Notes: a model not told the origin generated them from the letters alone. A DNA stretch of 64,000 nt from Kumtagia sp044326205 (GCF_044326205.1 NZ_JBIRCY010000035.1:1-64000), one strand, 5' to 3'. Shown: positions 1-8,630, counted from the first letter of the stretch. Made by a program: numbers and translations.

Positions 1-125
1 TCCCCGAGCACCAGGGACAGCGGCCTGCCGTACCCCATCTCGGCCATGCCGACCAGCGTCAGCACGATGTGCTTCAGCGCTCCCCGGTATCGCTCGATTG
101 TCGCACTCGCGTCTCCAAACTCCAC
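1..125 (-). CDS. Hypothetical protein, 5' end only (paralogue of the gene at 61065-62012)
   Basis: Only the first 41 codons lie in the window; the gene continues beyond its left edge. The peptide starts with GTG and reads MEFGDASATIERYRGAL and onward, matching almost residue for residue the N-terminus of the hypothetical protein encoded at 61065-62012 on the other strand. A GGAGGAGG Shine-Dalgarno sequence lies eight bases before the GTG. An upstream in-frame ATG at 167 has no such site, so the GTG is preferred. The similarity between the two loci continues into the upstream DNA to about position 415. No function is recognised. The peptide is moderately hydrophobic around residues 17-40. Confidence 0.6.
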   Translation of the reverse strand, partial: MEFGDASATIERYRGALKHIVLTLVGMAEMGYGRPLSLVLG

Positions 126-336
126 CGATGCCTCCTCCAGACAAGGCTGGCATCCAATATGGAACATATCGGGAACATATGCAATGCTCCTAAGAAAATA
201 ATCCTTGGCGACGAGGGAAAGGCGAGGCTTCCGCCACGCCGTCAGCACAACATATTGAAAAGGCTTGGTTTTTTGAGAGGTGGGAAGCCCGCATCACAGC
301 CTTCACGGTCTGCGCACAAGGCCAGCCGGAAAGAAT

Positions 337-410
337 GTCATGCTTGCAAAGCCAAGCGAAAACAGAGAGCTAATCGGAACCCGCGTGGATTTTGGCGCAA
401 CAAGCATGAC
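337..410 (+). repeat. 74-bp intergenic repeat, copy A
   Basis: The element starts GTCATGC and ends GCATGAC, a perfect 7-bp terminal inverted repeat. The other copies at 760-833, 60783-60856 (inverted) and 14444-14517 (diverged) are also exactly 74 bp. Copies A and C share the inner stretch around CGCGTGGATT and the tail CAAGCATGACCAAGG. The layout suggests a small non-autonomous palindromic element. Confidence 0.7.
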
Positions 411-759
411 CAAGGGGTGCTGCAAGCGGCTTTAAGATCGACCTTCTCTCCGGCCCTTCGGGCGTCCTTCAGATACGTATTGAGACGGAGGAGATCGCAA
501 GCTTGGCTTGGCGTCCCTCTCCCTATGCCATCAGGTTCAAGGGGGGCAGACATTCGCGCCGGATTTTCGGAGCCGGCTTTGACTGCACGAGCGACGAGGC
601 ATGGATTCCCGACACTCTCCACTCGCTTCGCTCGCTCACGAGGTCGGGAATGACGACAGTCATAATGTGCCTCAGCTAATCTCCAACATCGGCGATTGGC
701 GGACCTCCGACGCTTCGTTAATTTGGTGCGGAGCGGGCCGGAGGCCGGTCGAAAACAAT

Positions 760-833
760 GTCATGCCTGCAAAAGCAAATAGAATCAGCCCAGTGGCGGC
801 AAGGCAGGTGGGTTTTCGCGCAACAAGCATGAC
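760..833 (+). repeat. 74-bp intergenic repeat, copy B
   Basis: Bounded by GTCATGC and GCATGAC and exactly 74 bp long. The outer 15-20 bases match copy A closely, for example CGCAACAAGCATGACCAA at the right end, while the middle has diverged. It has the same orientation as copy A. Confidence 0.65.
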
Positions 834-871
834 CAAAGGAGCAGGCAAGGCCGACGAGCCGAGCGCCGGCG

Positions 872-903
872 AAAAAGGCGCGGCAAGGCTTGCTTGCCGC
901 GCC
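872..903 (-). terminator. Rho-independent terminator of the RTX gene
   Basis: On the minus strand an 11-bp perfect GC-rich stem (877-887 with 893-903, 5-base loop) is followed by a run of five T. It lies 40 bases beyond the stop codon at 943. This fits 943 being the true 3' end of the RTX gene and the frameshift at about 1367 being a later event. Confidence 0.75.
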
Positions 904-942
904 TCGGGTAAACACCGCGGGAGCGCTGCGCTCCGCAGTGAG

Positions 943-1308
943 TCAGATCACCTGGAAATCGGCGGCTGATATCGCCGGGTTGCCGGTCAGCGTGGCGAAC
1001 TGGATGGCGATGCCGGCACCATTGCCGTCGGCGTCATAGAAGAGTTTGCCGGTGTCGGTTTCGTAGATGATGTGATCGTTGGAATCCTGCGCCGTGCCGG
1101 TGGTGTTTGACCGAAAATAGCCGGAAAGAAGCGCGCCGTTGGCTCCGACGGCGGCAAAGATGGCATTGTCCAGCCGGATCGTGTCGTCGGCCGCCGAGAA
1201 GTCGGCGATGGTGTCGATATTGGACGTGCCGAGCGCGCTGGAGAAGACGAAGAAGTCTTTCGCCGCGCCGCCGGTGAGCCTGTCCGACCCGGCTCCGCCA
1301 TCGATCAC
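943..1308 (-). pseudogene. Detached C-terminal part of the RTX protein (secretion-signal end)
   Basis: This frame encodes about 121 residues from the ATG at 1308 and stays open upstream to the duplication at 1339-1396. It carries one last glycine-aspartate repeat (GGAGSDRLTGG) and a C-terminal domain ending in an acidic and hydrophobic tail. The segment HIIYETDTGKLFYDADGN is closely similar to the end of the intact RTX protein at 11327-13471, so it is the conserved C-terminal domain that normally carries the type I secretion signal. Deleting one 29-bp repeat unit joins it in frame to the ORF at 1356-4409. The ATG at 1308 has no good ribosome-binding site, so separate translation is unlikely. 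Confidence 0.75.
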
Positions 1309-1338
1309 GTCTGCGCCGTTCAGGCCGGAGATGGCATT

Positions 1339-1396
1339 GGCCGCGGAATTGCCGCTCAGCCGGTCGCGGCCGCGGAATTGCCGCTCAGCCGGTCGC
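1339..1396. repeat. Perfect 29-bp tandem duplication causing a frameshift
   Basis: Bases 1339-1367 and 1368-1396 are identical 29-bp units starting GGCCGCGGAATTG. Since 29 is not a multiple of three, the extra unit shifts the RTX reading frame. With one unit removed, the span 943-4409 is 3438 bases, or 1145 codons plus a stop, and reads through SGNSAANAISGLNGADVIDGG without a break. Confidence 0.9.
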
Positions 1397-4300
1397 CGAA
1401 ACCGGAGCCTTCGAGGTTCTCGATGGAAATAAAGCTGTCGCCGGCCGCCTCGCCGGTGTTGCCGGCAGGGGCGGCGAGATTGACAATAACGCCCGCCGCC
1501 GCGCCGGCATAGGAGGCCGTGTCGGCGCCGTTGCCGCCATTGAGATAGTCCGCCCCAACGCCACCGGCAAGGACATCGTTGCCGTCGCCGCCGCCAAGCT
1601 TGTCGTCGCCGTCGCCGCCCTGCAGGACGTCGTTGCCGCCAGCGCCGCGAAGCACATCGATGCCGCCGAGACCGGTCAGTGTGTTCATGCCTGCATTGCC
1701 GTCGAGCGTGTCGTTGAAGGCGGAGCCTGAGAGGTTCTCGATGGAGTTGAAAGTGTCGCCCTTGGCCTCGCCGGCATTGAGCGATGGATCGGCGAGGTTG
1801 ACCTTCACGGCGGCGGCCGCCTGCGCGTAGGAGGCGGTGTCACTGCCTGTGCCGCCGCTCAAATAGTCGGCGCCGAGGCCGCCGTTCAGCGTATCGCTGC
1901 TATTGCTGCCGAACAGCCTGTTAGCGACAGAATTGCCGATCAGCGTGTCCGCGAAGGCGGATCCTATCGAATTCTCGATGCCGGTGAGATAGTCGCCTTC
2001 CGCGTCACCAGTTCCATCGCGTTGGAATGCAATCTTGAGATCGACTAGGACGGCAGACTTTGAAAGCGAGTAGCTGACGGTGTCTTGCCCGTCACGGCCG
2101 AAGAGATAGTCGCCCTCAGCGCCACCCTGCAACACATCGTTAAATTTGGAACCGCTCAGGTAGTCGTCATACGCGCCGCCAATAAGTGTGTAGCCCGACG
2201 TCGTGTCCGACCTTTGGACATATATTCTGTCGAGAGCGGAGTTGGATAGATCAAGGACGCCACCGGCACCTTCCAATTCGAGGACGATTCCATCGGGTGT
2301 CGGGCCGGCGATCTGTTCAAATTTTGAGAGGATGTCGATGGTGGCGATCACCTTGCCCTCGATGGACAGGTTTTCGACGCCGACAACGGTCCTGCCCACA
2401 AGATTGGCGTATTCCGATTTCAGCGTGTCTACACCGCCGCCGCCGTCGAACACGCCCGTTTCGTATTCGTCGTTGGCGGAGAAGAGGATGTCATCACCTT
2501 CACCGCCGTAAAGTTCGTCTCGCCCTCGAACGCCAGTCCCGAGGATATCGTTGCCGTCGCCTCCGATCAGGACATTTGTGGCGGAGTTTCCGTCGAGGAC
2601 GTCGTCGAAGACCGAACCGGTGAGGTTTTCGATGGAGTTGAAAGTGTCTCCGGCGGCAATGCCGTCATTAGAGTCGGGACTGGACAGGAATACCCGCACG
2701 GCGGCAGCCGCATCTGCGTATGACGCGGTGTCGATACCCGCGCCGCCGCTGAGATAGTCGGCTCCTTCTCCGCCTATTAGCGTATCTCTGCCATCGCCGC
2801 CACCAAGCGTGTCGTCTCCGGCCCCGCCCAGCAGCGTGTCGGTGCCGGCTGCGCCGCGAAGCAAATCAGAGCCATTCAGGCCGGTCAGGATGTTGGCGCC
2901 GGCATTGCCGTCGAGCGTGTCGTTGAAGGCCGAGCCTTCCAGATTTTCGATGGAGTTGAAGGTGTCGCCCTTGGCCTCGCCAGCGTTGAGCGACGGATCG
3001 CTGAGATTGACTTTAACGGCGGCGGTGGCCTGCGCATAAGAGGCGGTGTCGCGACCCGCTCCACCGCTGAGATAGTCGGCGCCGCCGCCGCCATTCAGGA
3101 TATCGTCGCCGTCGCCGCCGGAGATCGTGTCATTGCCGCCGAGACCCGACAGCATGTCTTCGCCGGCTGCACCGGAAATCTTGTCCGCGAAGACGTTGCT
3201 GCCGTTCCAGCTATCCGCGTCGACCGTGCCATCAAAAATTGACGAATCTAGAATCTGACCACGAAGGGTATAAGCAGCGGCCTCCCACGAGCCCCAAGTC
3301 ACCAACAGGCGGCCGTCGGACATGGCAGAAACCGCTGGCCCGGACTGATTACTTTCCGCCCTCGTATTGACGATGAAATCATCACCCGAGGGCGTCCCGT
3401 CAGCAGCAAACAGGCGTGCGCGAATGCACGAGCCGTCACCGTCGCCTGAATCCCAGGAATCCCATACGGCCACAAAGCGTCCATCAGGCAATGCCACGAC
3501 GGAAACGTTGCGTTGGTTACCTTCGGTCGTCGATGCCAGATTGAAATCGGGACCTATGGCCTGACCATTTGCGTCAAAGACACGACCACGAGCATCCAGG
3601 TCGGGATCGGCTTGACCAGGACTTTCTTCCGATCGCCATACAACGACAAAACCGCCATTAGGCAATGCGGTTGTCACGGATGCGTTCTGAAAACCGGCGC
3701 CTGAAGTATTGACAGTAAACGCCTGTCCAGAAGGCTGCCCATCGGCATTAAAAATTCGTCCCTGAACTCCACTGAGGTCACCGTCTCCAGGCACACTTTC
3801 TGAATCCCATGAAACCAGGAAACGACCGTCCGCAAGCGCGGTGGTGGACGGTGAGCCGTACGGAGCGCCGTGGATTGATACGACGAGTTCGTTACCAACA
3901 GGAGCGCCTGACGCATCAAATATGCGAGCGCTAATCGCCTCAAAGGAGTTCTCTCCTCCTGAAGAATGCCATGTCACGACGAAGTGACCGTCTGGCAGCG
4001 CCGCAACCGAAGAAGTAAACTGCAATTCATCAACCGGATCGTTTACGACAAAGTCGGCTCCGGACGGTTGTCCATCAGCGTCGAATACACGAGCACGGAT
4101 ACAGTCGCTGGTACCGTCCCCTGTATCCCGGGATTTCCAGGTGGCTACGAAGCCACCATTCGACAAAGCCGAAAGTGAAGGGTTCTCTTGTCCATCCACG
4201 ATCGTGGAATTGACGATGAAGTCATCGCCGAGTTTTTGACCGTCGGCACTAAAAATTCTTGCGCGGATGTCGAATCCGCTCTCTTCAAGCCCGTTGTGCT

Positions 4301-4409
4301 GCCATGTCGCCACGATGCGGCCGTTGGCGAGTGTGGTCAGCGAGGGGGAAAAATTGTCTCCCCATGTCGACTGCACTCCGAATTCAGGTCCGACAAATTT
4401 GATCGGCAT
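1356..4409 (-). CDS. RTX calcium-binding protein with N-terminal seven-repeat domain, frameshifted near the 3' end
   Basis: This 1017-residue frame is the first 89 percent of a large exported RTX protein. Residues 20-390 hold seven repeats of about 50 residues of the type LPDGRFVAVWDS...IRARLFDADG...DFIVN; seven units suggest a seven-bladed beta-propeller. From about residue 400 there are many GGxGxDxLxGG calcium-binding nonapeptides. They are interleaved with five modules containing DTASYAxAxxxVxVNL and a GDTFNSIENLxGSxFNDTL motif. There is no Sec signal, as expected for type I export. The ATG at 4409 follows a GGGGGA site. The 29-bp duplication makes the frame end in an abnormal SAAATG tail, losing the C-terminal domain at 943-1308. 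No type I exporter genes lie nearby. It may be a surface or adhesion protein; no enzymatic domain was recognised. Confidence 0.85.
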   Translation of the reverse strand: MPIKFVGPEFGVQSTWGDNFSPSLTTLANGRIVATWQHNGLEESGFDIRARIFSADGQKLGDDFIVNSTIVDGQENPSLSALSNGGFVATWKSRDTGDGTSDCIRARVFDADGQPSGADFVVNDPVDELQFTSSVAALPDGHFVVTWHSSGGENSFEAISARIFDASGAPVGNELVVSIHGAPYGSPSTTALADGRFLVSWDSESVPGDGDLSGVQGRIFNADGQPSGQAFTVNTSGAGFQNASVTTALPNGGFVVVWRSEESPGQADPDLDARGRVFDANGQAIGPDFNLASTTEGNQRNVSVVALPDGRFVAVWDSWDSGDGDGSCIRARLFAADGTPSGDDFIVNTRAESNQSGPAVSAMSDGRLLVTWGSWEAAAYTLRGQILDSSIFDGTVDADSWNGSNVFADKISGAAGEDMLSGLGGNDTISGGDGDDILNGGGGADYLSGGAGRDTASYAQATAAVKVNLSDPSLNAGEAKGDTFNSIENLEGSAFNDTLDGNAGANILTGLNGSDLLRGAAGTDTLLGGAGDDTLGGGDGRDTLIGGEGADYLSGGAGIDTASYADAAAAVRVFLSSPDSNDGIAAGDTFNSIENLTGSVFDDVLDGNSATNVLIGGDGNDILGTGVRGRDELYGGEGDDILFSANDEYETGVFDGGGGVDTLKSEYANLVGRTVVGVENLSIEGKVIATIDILSKFEQIAGPTPDGIVLELEGAGGVLDLSNSALDRIYVQRSDTTSGYTLIGGAYDDYLSGSKFNDVLQGGAEGDYLFGRDGQDTVSYSLSKSAVLVDLKIAFQRDGTGDAEGDYLTGIENSIGSAFADTLIGNSVANRLFGSNSSDTLNGGLGADYLSGGTGSDTASYAQAAAAVKVNLADPSLNAGEAKGDTFNSIENLSGSAFNDTLDGNAGMNTLTGLGGIDVLRGAGGNDVLQGGDGDDKLGGGDGNDVLAGGVGADYLNGGNGADTASYAGAAAGVIVNLAAPAGNTGEAAGDSFISIENLEGSGFGDRLSGNSAAATG

Positions 4410-4632
4410 TCAATTTCCCCCTGCTTGCGCTGCCCACGATATTCCTGGACGATTGTCGTCTCATATTGATGATCGAATAAAGGCCCTATTGCGCAAATAC
4501 AAGGCAGGGACGAAAGGGTTCTCCGCTATCTCTTTGATTGCGTCTTTTCGGCAACTCGGCACTAATACCGAACAGTTTCGAATAGTTGTCCAAAAGTCGC
4601 CACATCGGTCAATATAGTGTATGCGCTGTCCC

Positions 4633-4647
4633 GTGACGCTGCGTCAC
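4633..4647. promoter_or_regulatory. Palindrome, possible operator
   Basis: GTGACGC and GCGTCAC form perfect 7-bp arms around a single T. The site is 85 bases upstream of the promoter candidate of the sugar transporter and inside the divergent gap. It could bind a repressor or activator of either gene; no regulator is encoded next to it. Confidence 0.35.
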
Positions 4648-4731
4648 GTCCGATTCACCACGCTCGAAGTTCCAACATTTTCCACCCCCGCTGGCATTTG
4701 CAAATAGTCATACAATTCGCCCTGTCCCGTG

Positions 4732-4760
4732 TTGACCTTTCAACGGTTTCGGCCCTATTT
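4732..4760 (+). promoter_or_regulatory. Sigma-70-like promoter candidate for the sugar ABC operon
   Basis: TTGACC at 4732-4737 and CTATTT at 4755-4760 are separated by 17 bases. The pair is about 115 bases before the GTG start at 4877. Confidence 0.4.
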
Positions 4761-4876
4761 TTCGGGACGCGCAGAAAACCCGTTTGGTGGGCGAGAGGAG
4801 TTCTCCCGGACGGGCGCGGGCGCGAGGGTAGGAACCGCAATCCGGCCGTTCGCCGGGGGCAAATGGGAGGAATCAC

Positions 4877-5902
4877 GTGCTCGACGATCTTATCGAGGAA
4901 TCCAGAACGCGCCGCGACATCTTCAAGGCGATCGGCGCCACCGCGCTTGCCGGCGCGCTGCTCGGCTCCGCCGGCTTCGACCCGGCGATGGCGCAGGAAC
5001 TCAAGCCCTCGGGCAAGCCGCTGAAGGCTGCCATGGGCAATGCCGGCCTGCAGGCAAGCTGGTGTGCGCAGGGCAAGCAGGCGGCGGAAGCTTGGGCCAA
5101 GCTCATGAACGTCGAAATCACCTGGTTCGACGGCGAATTGTCCGCCACCAAGCAGCGCGCGGCGGTCGACAACCTTGCCACGCAGAAATGGGACTTCGTC
5201 GCTCTGCAGACCTTCGGCATCGGCACGCTCAACGACCCGATCAAGAAGGTGATCGATTCGGGCACGCCGGTCATCGCCATGGACACGATGATGGCGCCTG
5301 AGGGTCAGCTCGCGCTGCACACCTTCATCGCGCCGGACAACATCTTCATGGGCTCGGTGGTGACCAACGAGCTGATGAAGAAGATCGGCGGCAAGGGCAA
5401 CGTCGTCATGACCCAGGGCGCGCTCGGCCATACCGGCGCCCAAGGGCGCGCCAAGGGCTTCAAGGAGGTCATCGCCAACTATCCGGACGTGAAGCTGGTG
5501 GACGACCAGCCGGCGGATTGGGACGTCACCAAGGTCGCCCGCATCTGGGAATCGCTGCTGACCAAATATCCGGACATCGCCGGCGCCTTCTTCCACAATG
5601 ACGACATGGCGCTGGCCGCGCACAACGTCATGAAGGCCAAGGGCCGCGAGGGCATCTTCATCGGCGGCGTCGACGCCATGCCGCCGGCGGTCAACGCCGT
5701 GCTCGACGGCACCATGGTGGCGACCGTGCGCAATCCGTCCTGCCGCATCCATGGCTGGGCGGTCGCGGCCGGCGTGGCGGCGGTCAATGGCGGCGAGAAG
5801 ACCGGCAAGGATATCCCGAACTATATCTGGGCCGACGGTCCGGTCATCACCGCCGAGACGGCTCCCGGCCATCTCTGGCTGCAGAAGAATTTTCTGATCT
5901 GA
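4877..5902 (+). CDS. Sugar ABC transporter substrate-binding protein
   Basis: A 341-residue periplasmic binding protein of the ribose/galactose class (Peripla_BP_4 fold), first gene of a transporter operon. The N-terminus has a twin-arginine-like motif (TRRDIFKAIGA), a hydrophobic stretch and a probable cleavage after AMAQ near residue 40, suggesting Tat export. Typical family segments are FVALQTFGI, VIDSGTPVIAMD, AGAFFHNDDMALAA and IFIGGVDAMPPAV. The GTG start is chosen because a GGGAGGA site lies five bases before it. The ATPase and permease follow at once. The ligand cannot be read from the sequence; the linked dhaKL genes suggest a short-chain ketose or polyol. Confidence 0.9.
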   Translation: MLDDLIEESRTRRDIFKAIGATALAGALLGSAGFDPAMAQELKPSGKPLKAAMGNAGLQASWCAQGKQAAEAWAKLMNVEITWFDGELSATKQRAAVDNLATQKWDFVALQTFGIGTLNDPIKKVIDSGTPVIAMDTMMAPEGQLALHTFIAPDNIFMGSVVTNELMKKIGGKGNVVMTQGALGHTGAQGRAKGFKEVIANYPDVKLVDDQPADWDVTKVARIWESLLTKYPDIAGAFFHNDDMALAAHNVMKAKGREGIFIGGVDAMPPAVNAVLDGTMVATVRNPSCRIHGWAVAAGVAAVNGGEKTGKDIPNYIWADGPVITAETAPGHLWLQKNFLI

Positions 5903-5914
5903 CCGGCCGCGACT

Positions 5915-7462
5915 TTGGCTGACAATGCTTCGATAGCGGCCGGGGGCTCGACCGAGTCCCCGGCCAATTCATCCGCCGCCATGCCGATCCTGGAAATGGT
6001 CGGCGTGTCGAAGGCTTTTGGTGGCGTGCATGCCTTGCGCGACGTCGATTTCGACCTCGCCCCCGGCGAGATCCACGGGCTGGTCGGCGAGAACGGCGCC
6101 GGCAAGTCGACGATGATGAAGATCATCGCCGGCGTCCATCACGGTTTCGAGGGCGACATGCGGGTCGACGGCAGGAGCGTGCATTTCCGCTCGCCGGGCG
6201 AGGCGCTGGCCGCCGGCATCGGCATGGTGCACCAGGAACTGTCGATCGTGCCGGATTTGACGGTGGCCGAAAACGTCTTCCTCGGCGTCCAGCCGCTGGT
6301 CGCCGGCGGCGTCGTCGACTGGCGCCGCATGCGCCGCGAGGCGAGGGTGCAGCTTGCGAGCCTCGGGCTCAATATCGAGCCGACAGCCCGCATGGGCAGC
6401 CTGCCGGTCGGCATCCAGCAGCTCGTCGAATTGTCGCGCGTGCTGTTTTCCGGCGCAAAGATCATCATTCTCGACGAGCCCACCTCGGCGCTGTCGCCAC
6501 CGGAAGTGGCCCGCCTGTTCGAGGCGCTGCGGCGGCTGAAAAGCCAGGGCCGCACCATCGTCTTCATCTCGCATTTCCTGGACGACGTGCTGGCGATTTC
6601 CGACCGCGTCACCGTGTTCCGCAACGGCCGCAAGGTGGTGACCGAGCGGACGCAGGCGCTGACCAAGGATTCCATCATCGGATACATGATCGGCCGCGGC
6701 TCGGTCGACATGCATATGGGCGAAAGCTCGGAACTCAGGGGCGACGATGCCAAGCCCGTCGTGCTGGAAGCCAGCGGCCTGAGCGACGGACAGATGGTCC
6801 GCGACGTTTCGCTAAAACTCAGGAGCGGTGAGATCACCGGCGTCTACGGCTTCATGGGCTGCGGCCAGGTCGAGCTGTCGCGCATCCTGTTCGGCAAGGG
6901 TTTTTTGCGCGCCGGCAGTCTTGTGCTGAACGGCAAGCCGGTGCGCTTCGGCTCGACCGCGTCGGCGCGCCGCGCCGGTATCGCCTACCTGCCGGAGAGC
7001 CGGCGCATGATGCTGTTTCGCACCGAACAGGTGTTCAAGAACATCTCCATCGCCATACTGGGCCGTATCCACCGTGTTCTGCTCAAGCCGCGCAAGGAGC
7101 GGGACATCGCGGTGAGGCATATCGAGGACCTGCAGATCAGGCCGCCGCGTGCCGACATCGCGCTCGGTAATCTCTCCGGCGGCAACCAGCAGAAGGTAGC
7201 TCTGGCCAAGTGGCTGACGGAACTGCCGAAGGTGCTGATCCTGTCCGAGCCGACGCGCGGCATGGATGTCGGCGCCAAGGAGGACGTGATCCGCATCGTC
7301 AAGTCGCTGCGCGACCGCGGTGTGGCTATCCTTGTGCTGTCGACCGAGCCGGAGACGATTTTGACCTTGGCCGACCGGGTGACGGTGCTGAAGCGCGGCG
7401 TGGTGGCAAAGGAATTCACGCGCGGCCACATCGACAAGACGGACCTGCTCGATGCGGCGTGA
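5915..7462 (+). CDS. Sugar ABC transporter ATP-binding protein (RbsA/MglA type)
   Basis: A double-domain ATPase of 493-515 residues that energises uptake through the permease at 7496. The first domain has Walker A GENGAGKST and Walker B IIILDEPTSA. The second has the degenerate P-loop GFMGCGQVELS normal for this family, the signature LSGGNQQKVALAKWL and LILSEPTRGMDVG. The longest frame begins at TTG 5915, only 12 bases after the binding-protein stop. The ATG at 5981 starts MPILEMVGVSKAFGG, which fits usual family N-termini better. Neither has a strong ribosome-binding site, so the start is uncertain. Confidence 0.9.
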   Translation: MADNASIAAGGSTESPANSSAAMPILEMVGVSKAFGGVHALRDVDFDLAPGEIHGLVGENGAGKSTMMKIIAGVHHGFEGDMRVDGRSVHFRSPGEALAAGIGMVHQELSIVPDLTVAENVFLGVQPLVAGGVVDWRRMRREARVQLASLGLNIEPTARMGSLPVGIQQLVELSRVLFSGAKIIILDEPTSALSPPEVARLFEALRRLKSQGRTIVFISHFLDDVLAISDRVTVFRNGRKVVTERTQALTKDSIIGYMIGRGSVDMHMGESSELRGDDAKPVVLEASGLSDGQMVRDVSLKLRSGEITGVYGFMGCGQVELSRILFGKGFLRAGSLVLNGKPVRFGSTASARRAGIAYLPESRRMMLFRTEQVFKNISIAILGRIHRVLLKPRKERDIAVRHIEDLQIRPPRADIALGNLSGGNQQKVALAKWLTELPKVLILSEPTRGMDVGAKEDVIRIVKSLRDRGVAILVLSTEPETILTLADRVTVLKRGVVAKEFTRGHIDKTDLLDAA

Positions 7463-7495
7463 ACGGCGCGAAACGGATACTTCGGGGGAATTGGG

Positions 7496-8512
7496 ATGAG
7501 CATGGCGACCGAAACGGCGCGGCCGTTCGAACTGAAGCGGTTCCTCGCCGAGCAGATGCGCAACATCGCGCCGGTGTTCACGCTGATCGTGCTGGTGATC
7601 TTCTTTGCGACCCAGGCCGAGAGTTTCCGCACCTTCGACAATTTCATGAACATTTTGAGCCAGGCCTCGATCACCGGCATCATCGCGGTCGGCCTGACCT
7701 TCGTGATCCTGACGGCCGAGATCGACCTGTCGGTGGCGGCTATAGCCAATGCCATAGGCATATTGGTGGCCTATTTCACCATCCAGCCCGAATACGTGAA
7801 CATCGCCAACCTGCCGATGCAGGGCTGGATCGCCATCATTTTGACGCTTGCCGCCTGCCTGACGCTGGGGCTGGTAACCGCCTTTGGTGTGGTGGGTATC
7901 GGCATCCCTTCCTTCATCATGACGCTGGCCATGATGCAGATCGCCAACGGCATGTCCGCCATGCTGGTGCGCGGCCAGATCGCCTATAATTTTCCCGACC
8001 TGATCACCACGCTGGGCTCGGGCACGATCCTCGGGGTCAAATGGTCGATCGTGGTCTGTCTGCTGTTCATGCTGGTGGCGCATCTGGTGCTGACCTACAC
8101 GCGCTTCGGCCGCTACGTCTATATGGTCGGCGGCAACCGCGAGGCGGCCGAGTATTCCGGCGTCAACGTCAAGATGATCATCGGCGCCGTGATGGTGATT
8201 TCCGCCATGTGCTCGGGCATCGCCGGCATGATCGGCGTTGCCTATTTCGGCTCGGCGCAGCAGAACCAGTTCGACACTTTTCTGCTCGACGCGATTGCCG
8301 CGGTTGTTGTCGGTGGCACCAGCCTCTTCGGCGGGCGCGGCGGCATCGGCAACACCATCATCGGCCTGATGGTGCTGGGCGTGCTGAACAACGGGCTCGA
8401 CCATATCCAGATCGATAGTTTCCTGAAGATTTTGATCCGCGGCCTGATCCTGCTGGCCGCGCTGGTAATCAACGTCTACGCCCAGAAGCTGAGGGAAAGC
8501 GCGCGGGAGTAA
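7496..8512 (+). CDS. Sugar ABC transporter permease (RbsC type)
   Basis: A 338-residue inner-membrane permease of the ribose/xylose/galactose class with about eight to ten hydrophobic segments. Family signatures include ITGIIAVGLTFVILTAEIDLSV near residue 60 and the motif VVVGGTSLFGGRGGIGNT near residue 265. The ATG follows a G-rich GGGGGAATTGGG stretch. It lies 33 bases after the ATPase gene and belongs to the same operon. Confidence 0.92.
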   Translation: MSMATETARPFELKRFLAEQMRNIAPVFTLIVLVIFFATQAESFRTFDNFMNILSQASITGIIAVGLTFVILTAEIDLSVAAIANAIGILVAYFTIQPEYVNIANLPMQGWIAIILTLAACLTLGLVTAFGVVGIGIPSFIMTLAMMQIANGMSAMLVRGQIAYNFPDLITTLGSGTILGVKWSIVVCLLFMLVAHLVLTYTRFGRYVYMVGGNREAAEYSGVNVKMIIGAVMVISAMCSGIAGMIGVAYFGSAQQNQFDTFLLDAIAAVVVGGTSLFGGRGGIGNTIIGLMVLGVLNNGLDHIQIDSFLKILIRGLILLAALVINVYAQKLRESARE

Positions 8513-8630
8513 GCATCCGGTTCGCCCAAGGCGAATTGGAAGGTACGGTGGACCTTTCAAAGGATGCGAACGCCCGAGGCCGTAGCCGAGGGCAGGAGCG
8601 GTTCTGGTTGAAGTTCCTGGAGGATTCGTC

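Larger units (their letters stand above)
126..942. other. Gene-free gap filled with repeats
   Basis: No convincing gene is present; the long frames here have no start signals and look like translated repeat DNA. The gap holds the upstream region of the partial gene (126-415, shared in inverted form with about 60778-61065), two copies of a 74-bp repeat (337-410 and 760-833) and the terminator of the RTX gene (872-903). Around 600-650 there is a short TCCCGAC/GTCGGGA inverted pair. Confidence 0.6.
4410..4876. other. Divergent intergenic region between the RTX gene and the sugar transporter
   Basis: No gene was found in these 467 bases. AT content is higher near 4480-4620. The region holds the palindrome at 4633-4647 and a promoter candidate at 4732-4760. 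The minus-strand RTX promoter must also lie here, but no clear -35/-10 pair stands out. Confidence 0.5.

Noticed and set aside
69..969. Frames of 194 and 122 codons on the plus strand
   Set aside because: They run through repeat DNA, have no ribosome-binding sites or family features, and similar peptides appear wherever the 74-bp repeat occurs.
4655..5872. A 405-codon minus-strand frame opposite the sugar-binding protein
   Set aside because: It is a mirror of a clear gene in GC-rich DNA, with histidine-, arginine- and aspartate-rich shadow composition.
6812..8560. A 582-codon minus-strand frame
   Set aside because: It covers the ATPase and permease genes, which are certain; the translated sequence has the typical His/Asp/Arg-rich shadow look.
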